From positions 1 through 7,670 of the forward strand of contig CAKPGL010000008.1 in the NCBI GenBank assembly GCA_934154785.1: a DNA stretch of 7,670 bases, in the 5' to 3' direction. The translations under genes were made by a program, and so were the position numbers. Under the pieces are notes generated by a model. That model saw only the letters and a list, made by a program, of their open reading frames with translations. It was not told where the DNA came from and ran no database searches. Every line of letters starts with the position of its first letter. Position 1 is the first letter of the stretch. This document shows, piece after piece, positions 6,016 to 7,670 of the stretch. Source of the DNA: an uncultured Bacilli bacterium. GTDB taxonomy: Bacteria > Bacillota_I > Bacilli_A > RF39 > UBA660.

Positions 6016-6450
6016 GTGGTAGAAAGTATTAAATTAGTACCAATTGAAAGTAATAAAATAACTATTATCACAGGAATAATTTATTCTGATGAACCACTAA
6101 AGAACATATTTTCTTTAGAAAACTTAGTATCAAGACAATTAAATAGTGTTTATGCTTTTAAAATATTATATAAAGATTGTGTTTGCGGTTTTATTAATAT
6201 GATTTATAATGAAAGAGAAAACTACATAGAAGTAGATGTTGGTATAAAGGAAAATTATAGAAATAAAGGTATTGGTAGTACAGCTTTAAAAATGTTAAAA
6301 ACATTTTGTATAAATAATATGGCTTTTAGTGATATGGAAATAATCGCCCAGGTACAAAAACAAAATATCGCAGGTATTAAAGTTTTAGAAAATAATGGTT
6401 TTAGTAAAAAAATTGAAAATAAAGACTATAAGTATTACAAAATAAAATAG
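6016..6450 (+). CDS. GNAT-family N-acetyltransferase
   Basis: GNAT enzymes move an acetyl group from acetyl-CoA to an amine on a small molecule or a protein N-terminus. From GTG 6016 the product is 144 aa, a single-domain size. The acetyl-CoA loop is visible as NYRNKGIG (the R-x-x-G-x-G type), after the strand EVDVGIKE. It is followed by a helix and by the typical late segment of NIAGIKVLENNGF, seen in RimJ/RimL-like and related members. The substrate cannot be told. Two starts compete: ATG 6010, only 2 nt after GAGG (6004-6007), and GTG 6016, 8 nt after it. I prefer GTG on spacing; the difference is two residues. An in-frame GTG at 5941 overlaps asnS and precedes the promoter, so it is rejected. 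It is probably co-transcribed with the hydrolase 19 nt downstream. Confidence 0.85.
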   Translation: MVESIKLVPIESNKITIITGIIYSDEPLKNIFSLENLVSRQLNSVYAFKILYKDCVCGFINMIYNERENYIEVDVGIKENYRNKGIGSTALKMLKTFCINNMAFSDMEIIAQVQKQNIAGIKVLENNGFSKKIENKDYKYYKIK

Positions 6451-6454
6451 TCTT

Positions 6455-6460
6455 AGGGGG
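6455..6460 (+). promoter_or_regulatory. Ribosome binding site of the serine hydrolase gene
   Basis: AGGGGG, 9 nt before ATG 6470, is a G-run rather than the AGGAGG seen elsewhere in the window, and would pair with the 16S tail partly through G-U pairs. It lies between the acetyltransferase stop (6448-6450) and this start, and supports ATG 6470. Confidence 0.6.
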
Positions 6461-6469
6461 AAAATAATA

Positions 6470-7546
6470 ATGAAAATTGTAACTAAGTTAGGTGTTATCA
6501 CTTTACTAGTACCAATGATAACTTTTAATAATTGTAAATTACAAGCATCTTTAATAAGTAAGGAAGTTAATGATGATAATATTAGTATTGAATTTTCTTC
6601 TTTAAAGGATATTCATTATCCAAATTGGTTCAATTCTAGTTTGAAAATTAGTATTGATAATGTTGATTTAAGAGAGTTTAACAAATTTCGCCAAAAGGAA
6701 TATATACTTCATGATACATTTATGCAAGATATATTTGAGGTTCATAGTACAGATTTTATGATAAGTCCTACTTTGAAAGATGAATTTGATGCAGTAATTA
6801 ATTCTAGTATAAAAGGTTTTTCTTTTTATGTTACTAGTATGGATAAAAAAATAAGTTTTGGCTATAACCCCGATCAAAAGTATTCTTGTGCAAGTTCTAT
6901 TAAAGGGCCTTATTCTTTATTTTGTTATAAGCAACTTGAAAAAGGTGTTAGCAGTTTAGATGAAGTAATAAACTATGGTAATGAGTTTTATTCTACTGGT
7001 ACGGGAATAATGCAAAATGTATCACAGAAAAGTTATACAATTAGAGATATTTTATATAATACAATTCATTATAGTGATAATATTGGTTACGGAATGTTAT
7101 ATAATCATTTTGGAGTAGAAGAATATAATTTAATGATTGAATCTTTAGGATGTAATTATTTAAAACTAACACCTTATTCTAAGTGGGGATTTGCATCTCC
7201 TAGAGAAATGGTATTAGTATGGCAAGAAATATACAATTATAAAGATACTGAATATGGTAGAATATTTTTTGATGACTTATTAAATGCTAAATATAATTTT
7301 ATAAAGAATAGTTTACCTAATAAAGATATAGCACATAAATCTGGCTATAGTATACGTGGTTATAATGATCATGGTATTGTTTTTGATACTATTACACCTT
7401 ATATAATTTCTATAATGTTACCTTATCCAGATGAAACAGATAATCATAAAGAAGTATTAAGTAAGATAGTTAAATTAAGTGATAAAGTTATTGAAGAATA
7501 TAATATTTATTTAGAAAATAACAAAGCAAAAGAGTTAACAAAATAA
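6470..7546 (+). CDS. Secreted serine hydrolase, class A beta-lactamase-like fold
   Basis: The 358-aa product has a hydrophobic N-terminus (about residues 8-19) after two lysines, with a possible signal-peptidase site near LQA-S (25-26). It is therefore likely exported. A region of about 85 residues with no recognised motif precedes the catalytic part. The three motifs of penicillin-recognising serine enzymes are present: S142-x-x-K145 (SSIK), S202-D-N (SDN) and K290-S-G (KSG). The S-to-SDN distance is 60, as in class A beta-lactamases. The ExxLN motif of the omega loop is missing: after SLGCNYLKLT the chain goes straight to SPREM. A true beta-lactamase is therefore unlikely. It fits the broad beta-lactamase-like group (Beta-lactamase2 type), perhaps a peptidase or esterase acting on wall or peptide substrates. 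The substrate is unknown. Second gene of the unit, ending inside a terminator. Confidence 0.85.
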   Translation: MKIVTKLGVITLLVPMITFNNCKLQASLISKEVNDDNISIEFSSLKDIHYPNWFNSSLKISIDNVDLREFNKFRQKEYILHDTFMQDIFEVHSTDFMISPTLKDEFDAVINSSIKGFSFYVTSMDKKISFGYNPDQKYSCASSIKGPYSLFCYKQLEKGVSSLDEVINYGNEFYSTGTGIMQNVSQKSYTIRDILYNTIHYSDNIGYGMLYNHFGVEEYNLMIESLGCNYLKLTPYSKWGFASPREMVLVWQEIYNYKDTEYGRIFFDDLLNAKYNFIKNSLPNKDIAHKSGYSIRGYNDHGIVFDTITPYIISIMLPYPDETDNHKEVLSKIVKLSDKVIEEYNIYLENNKAKELTK

Positions 7547-7561
7547 AATGTTAACTCTTTT
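7528..7561 (+). terminator. Strong, probably bidirectional terminator containing the hydrolase stop
   Basis: AAAAGAGTTAACA (7528-7540) is perfectly complementary to TGTTAACTCTTTT (7549-7561), a 13-bp stem with an 8-base loop. The TAA stop of the hydrolase (7544-7546) is in that loop. A-rich and T-rich stem ends allow use on either strand, between this gene and the opposing tRNA-Ser. Confidence 0.85.
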
Positions 7562-7563
7562 AT

Positions 7564-7589
7564 AAAAGAAAAACCTTGATTTTAAGGTT
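7564..7589 (-). terminator. Terminator of the tRNA-Ser transcript
   Basis: On the minus strand AACCTT (7584-7589) pairs with AAGGTT (7572-7577) around AAAATC, followed by TTTCTTTT. It lies 10 nt beyond the tRNA-Ser 3' end, so the tRNA transcript likely stops here, backed up by the adjacent bidirectional hairpin. Confidence 0.7.
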
Positions 7590-7599
7590 CAAATCATAA

Positions 7600-7670
7600 T
7601 GGCGGAGCAGGAGGGATTTGAACCCTCGCACCAGGTTTCCCCGATCTACACCCTTAGCAGGGGCGCCTCT
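7600..7670 (-). tRNA. tRNA-Ser (anticodon GCU), 3' part, cut by the window end
   Basis: The minus strand gives encoded CCA (7600-7602), discriminator G, and the acceptor 3' strand CTGCTCC. The T arm is GAGGG-TTCAAAT-CCCTC with a normal TTC. A long variable arm contains CGGG/CCTG, as in Ser and Leu tRNAs. The anticodon stem is CGCCC/GGGTG with loop CTGCTAA, so the anticodon is GCT (plus-strand agc at 7656-7658), reading AGC and AGU. About 20 nt of the 5' end (acceptor strand and most of the D arm) lie outside the window, as does its promoter. Confidence 0.93.

Noticed and set aside
5883..6071. Open frame on the minus strand, 62 codons, across the asnS terminator
   Set aside because: It runs through the asnS end, a terminator and a promoter of the plus strand, and has no motif or initiation signal.
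6668..6877. Open frame on the minus strand, 69 codons
   Set aside because: It is antisense within the serine hydrolase and has no domain or ribosome binding site.
1..7670. Mycoplasma-type genetic code (TGA = Trp)
   Set aside because: The intact genes use TGG for Trp at conserved positions (for example NPWNK in GatA and GWIRN in AsnRS), and none needs TGA readthrough.
1..7670. CRISPR array, insertion sequence, attachment site or defence system
   Set aside because: I saw no regularly spaced repeats, transposase, terminal inverted repeats or integrase. The tRNA-Gly 3' end has no visible duplicated copy elsewhere in the window.

Overview
The window is very AT-rich, reads in the standard code (TGG for Trp, TAA/TAG stops, no TGA needed inside the intact genes) and has strong AGGAGG-type ribosome binding sites, a T-box riboswitch and Rho-independent terminators. 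This fits a low-GC Firmicute or Tenericutes-like lineage (for example an uncultured Bacilli, Erysipelotrichales or RF39-type gut bacterium) that keeps UGA as a stop. I cannot name a species.

Layout. Positions 1-65 hold the last codons of a protein that begins outside the window. Positions 112-753 are one continuous reading frame broken by four in-frame stops, a decaying membrane-protein gene. A minus-strand tRNA-Gly(UCC) unit follows (841-914), with its own consensus promoter (966-994) and terminator (772-796). Next comes a T-box leader (about 1121-1376) with an Asn (AAC) specifier, a T-box sequence, an antiterminator and a terminator. It controls a tight operon, gatC-gatA-gatB-asnS (1396-5951), with gaps of 1, 1 and 3 nt. 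A terminator closes the operon, and a near-consensus promoter starts 2 nt beyond its U-run. That promoter serves a second unit: a GNAT acetyltransferase (6016-6450) and a secreted penicillin-recognising-type serine hydrolase (6470-7546). A long bidirectional terminator and a minus-strand terminator lead to the 3' part of a minus-strand tRNA-Ser(GCU) cut by the window edge.

How it works together. GatCAB amidates Glu-tRNA(Gln) and/or Asp-tRNA(Asn), and AsnRS charges tRNA(Asn) directly. Placing all four genes under an Asn-sensing T-box means that uncharged tRNA(Asn) induces both routes at once. The second unit is functionally separate and probably acts on small molecules or at the cell envelope.

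I found no clearly new multi-gene system. The points most worth a second look are the unusual T-loop and stem bases of the tRNA-Gly, the scope of the Asn T-box, the serine hydrolase that lacks a class A omega loop, and the nearly leaderless start of the acetyltransferase.
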